NCBI GenBank assembly: GCA_037139735.1
Contig: JBAXFU010000094.1
Span: 1 to 12,697, forward strand
DNA: 12,697 bases
Direction of reading: 5' to 3'
Source of the DNA: UBA2402 sp037139735
GTDB taxonomy: Bacteria; Planctomycetota; Phycisphaerae; Phycisphaerales; UBA1924
Of this stretch, positions 12,658 through 12,697 are shown in pieces. The number at the start of each line of letters is the position of its first letter. The first letter of the stretch is position 1. The notes beneath the pieces were generated by a model. The model had not been told where the DNA came from and did not search any database. It worked only from the letters and a program-made list of their open reading frames with translations. A program made the translations under genes and the position numbers.

Positions 12658-12697
12658 GTGAGTCTCCGGGGACGGTGGGACACGGGGAGCGGCTGAA

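Overview
This is a 12.7 kb stretch of very GC-rich (by eye about 70% G+C) bacterial chromosome. The FliD with many flagellin-IN-type repeats, the weak or absent Shine-Dalgarno sequences on several genes, and the divergent forms of GyrA and adenylate kinase fit a flagellated member of the Planctomycetota, perhaps class Phycisphaerae. That placement is inference from protein style, not a database result. The GC-rich codon use keeps very long frames open opposite the real genes, and these were discarded.

Left block, minus strand (about 1-4500): fliD (filament cap, 955 aa), fliS (flagellin chaperone) and a guanine deaminase gene that runs off the left edge. Transcription goes fliD, fliS, guaD, with gaps of 115 and 34 bases. 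fliD has a clear Shine-Dalgarno site inside a duplicated 15-bp unit.

Middle block (about 4501-7723): a GC-rich divergent spacer leads rightward into a multi-pass membrane protein of unknown function, whose stop codon lies inside a 14-bp tandem repeat. Next comes an unusual 260-base segment. It holds a long imperfect inverted repeat and, on the minus strand, a 26-codon frame with a good ribosome binding site and a sigma-54-like promoter sequence at the right distance. After it a large, probably exported protein of unknown function is read rightward; its best ATG overlaps the small frame's ATG head to head.

Right block (about 7724-12657): gyrA (DNA gyrase subunit A), a STAS-domain protein of the anti-sigma-factor-antagonist type, and adk (adenylate kinase, short LID, basic tail) on the plus strand, then a convergent apt (adenine phosphoribosyltransferase) on the minus strand. 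Apt turns adenine into AMP and adenylate kinase turns AMP into ADP; with guanine deaminase at the far left, three of the recognisable genes concern purine salvage or nucleotide balance.

No rRNA, tRNA, CRISPR array, insertion sequence or transposase was seen, and no hairpin followed by a T-run of the classical terminator type. The most unusual points are the sigma-54-like small transcription unit near 5550-5740, the quinolone-pocket residues of GyrA (Ala and Gly where E. coli has Ser83 and Asp87), and the five-repeat FliD.
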